Assembly: GCF_947179165.1 (NCBI RefSeq)
Contig: NC_077242.1
Span: 36,329,097-36,393,096 of the forward strand
Length of the DNA stretch: 64,000 bases
Reading direction: 5' to 3'
Source: Solanum dulcamara
Taxonomy: Eukaryota; Streptophyta; Magnoliopsida; Solanales; Solanaceae
Below are positions 62,018-64,000 of this stretch, one piece after another. The notes under the pieces are model-generated. The model ran no database searches, was not told the DNA's origin, and worked only from the letters and a program-made list of their open reading frames with translations. A program made the position numbers and the translations under genes. Every line of letters starts with the position of its first letter. Within the stretch, counting starts at the first letter, position 1.

Positions 62018-64000
62018 TGTAATGACCCTCAGGGTCATTTTTATGTTTTTGGCTTATTTTACCATTCCCCCCTTCCCATTGCTTCCTTGTAGCATTTATA
62101 TGGTATTGGGATGTGTGGAACACTTCCCAAGGTGTTCGGTTGAGTTTGGAGGTGTTTTGGCCATTTTTTAGGCTTAAGGCTTGAAAGAGTTGACTTTTAG
62201 CCAACATTCAGAGATTTTGATGTCGGATGACAATCTATCAATTCCATCAGCTTCGAAAGGTCTTTTTTATCTATAATGAGTGTTGCTTCACCTTTTGGGG
62301 TTTTCATTTTGACTTTGTGCAATTAGGCATTTTAACTTTAGAGTTTTGGCCAAACTTTGACTTTAGTCAACATTCTTGGAAAACTTGCTCAGATGCAAAT
62401 TCCAACAGCGCAGTTAGCTTGGGAACACCACGTTTTGTCTAGAAGGACCTTTGGTTTGGTTCTCGAGGCCTCCGAAATAAGTTTTTGGCCGTTTGTGTAT
62501 TTTATGTATTTTCTTGATTTAGTGTTGACTTTAGTCAACATTAGGATGAGACAACCTCCGTTGGGTGTTTTGTCAATTCCATTGAGTCCATAATGTTGTT
62601 TACAAGGGGTTTGCACTTTTGGTTTGCATCATTTGGACTGCGAATGATTTCTTAGGCTCTGTTTGAAGTCTTGAGCCTAAGACTCAAAACTTAAGTTGCT
62701 GGCCACTGGTGCGGTCACTTTGGCGACCCTTGATCGCTTAAGCGATGGCCGCTTTTGCAACCAAGGGGTCGCTTTAGCGGAGGTAACCCTTGTGGTAGGG
62801 GTAGCTTAAGAAACCACCCCATCGCTTAAGAGACAGACGCTTTTGTGATCAGGTTATCCCTTTAGTAACAAGCGCCCCTGGGCAGGGGTCGCTTTTACGA
62901 CCCGGATGTCGCCTTAGTGACAGTTGCATAGGTATTTAATCCCTGTTCTTTCTTTATTCTTCAAAGAAGAAGGCCCGCTTAAGGATATCTCGGACCAAGG
63001 CTTTTTCCCTCATTTCTTGATCAATTTAAGTGGTTCAAATGTAATTCTCATCCATTTCCTTTTCCTAACTTGATCCTAGCTTCAATTCTGTGTTTTATTT
63101 CCATGCTTGACCTCAAATTCCTCAAATTCTAGTCTTCAAAGAATAGTGTTTGGACAATTTTAGGTCCAAATTAAATCCCGTTTCCATCCAACTTTTGGGC
63201 ATATGATCCTTACCTCAAGGAGAACAATATGACGGTCGTAATTCCATAATATCAATTTGAGGGTCAACTTTTGACTAGTTTTCTACCTGAATTTTGTAGT
63301 TGTAATATGGCTAAGTTAGATTCATTTTGACTTTCTCATTCCATTCTTGATAGCTTGGAGGCAATGCGAGGCTCTTCAGAAAGGAAAAACACTCGAGTAG
63401 AGGTTCTAGTGCGGTTTTGGCCTCGAGGTAGGTTATGATTTCCCCTTTTTAGACTTGGCTTAGCTTGATCGTCTATATATTTGAGTATTTTGATATCTAG
63501 GTTGGGTGTTAGGACTAGGTTATAGGTATGCTTGATCCTTAGCAAGATTCTTTGGCCATTTCGGGTACTTAGGTTAGCATTTTATCGTTGAACCTTAGTT
63601 TAGGTTGATTCTTGTCTTGGTTGTCGCTTAGATCCTTAGACCTTCCTTAGGTGGTATGAAGCTTAGCTTGTGTATGTTTTGTTTGCTCAGTTGAGTTTTG
63701 TGCCACTTTTGTGCTATGTTTAAGTTTACTTCTCTATTTTGATTGAACTGTTGGGCCTGAGGCTATGAACTTGGACTTGCAGAGTTCTAGGTTAGTACCT
63801 TTGAGCTGTGATGGGTGTGTTACCTGGTCTTTGCTTGAATTGGATTTTTTCGGGACATTGATTGGATTGTATTGGTGCATAAGCATGTTCGTGGCATATT
63901 TGCATCCAATTTCTAAAAGTAAAGAGATATTTGAGCTATTTTGGGCTATACTACACTTTTTTATGGATTTGAGCTCCAAGGGAGTGACATACCGATGTTT
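62018..64000 (+). repeat. LTR of the chromovirus family, 5' part (runs off the window)
   Basis: It starts TGTAATGACCCTCAGGGTCA, the intact form of the TGCAATGACCC start of the chromovirus LTRs. Blocks such as GACTTTAGTCAACATTCTTG followed by GAAAACTTGCTCAGATG match those LTRs at a similar distance from the start. A cluster of GCGA/TCGC motifs at about 62705-62940 occupies the same relative position (0.7-0.9 kb) as in the chromovirus LTRs, although its sequence differs. It is a diverged relative, on the plus strand. The rest lies outside the window. Confidence 0.82.

Overview
The window is plant nuclear DNA, most likely from a solanaceous species. This rests on intron-rich genes with GT-AG junctions, two Au-type SINEs, a hAT-type MITE with a CAGGGGCGGATC terminus, and LTR families opening TGTAACACCCC and ending GGGTCGTGACA, a style I associate with Solanaceae. 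The species assignment is inference. Nothing bacterial, phage, organellar or pararetroviral was recognised.

Only two host genes are visible, arranged tail to tail. A plus-strand RopGEF (PRONE family Rho-of-plants exchange factor) has 7 coding exons between 4009 and 6194 (517 aa). A minus-strand cytosolic aspartate aminotransferase has 12 coding exons between 11689 and 6811 (409 aa). Both reading frames close exactly across their splice junctions and keep their signature residues, so both look functional.

Everything else is transposable-element sequence or unassigned DNA. Positions 1-3294 hold a LINE 3' end whose A-rich tail abuts a decayed Ty1/copia fragment. A 500-bp hAT MITE with a perfect 8-bp target duplication sits in intron 6 of the aminotransferase gene. 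A long inverted-repeat (Mutator-like) element lies at 12050-13105. A complete but dead Ty1/copia element with paired LTRs and TSD attat lies at 13610-18773, followed by an Au SINE at 18816-18950.

From 20.9 kb onward elements are nested. A Ty3/gypsy fragment is split by a 3.46-kb solo LTR (TSD gaggt) and cut at 27704 by the start of another LTR. An Athila-like element (about 29.6-43.4 kb, minus strand) has its downstream accessory ORF split by a second solo LTR (TSD tctcc/tcgcc). A CACTA element (TNP2 N-terminus at 43719-44596, right terminus at 58420) is split by an 11.9-kb chromovirus with 3.4-kb LTRs (45924-57819, TSD gtttg). One LTR of that chromovirus carries its own 5'-truncated Au SINE.

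The last 5.6 kb hold unassigned AT-rich DNA, a 34-bp perfect inverted repeat, a five-copy 58-bp tandem array, a 23-bp degenerate minisatellite, and the start of another LTR related to the chromovirus family, which runs off the window.

The elements share a decay pattern: stop codons at Trp, Gln or Arg codons and Asp-to-Asn changes in reverse transcriptase active sites, all explicable by C-to-T changes expected of methylated DNA. I found no convincing new biological system. The most interesting non-genic signals are repeated short motifs inside LTR promoters (CGCG boxes, a G-box/stem-loop module, CpG-palindrome islands) and the two tandem arrays.
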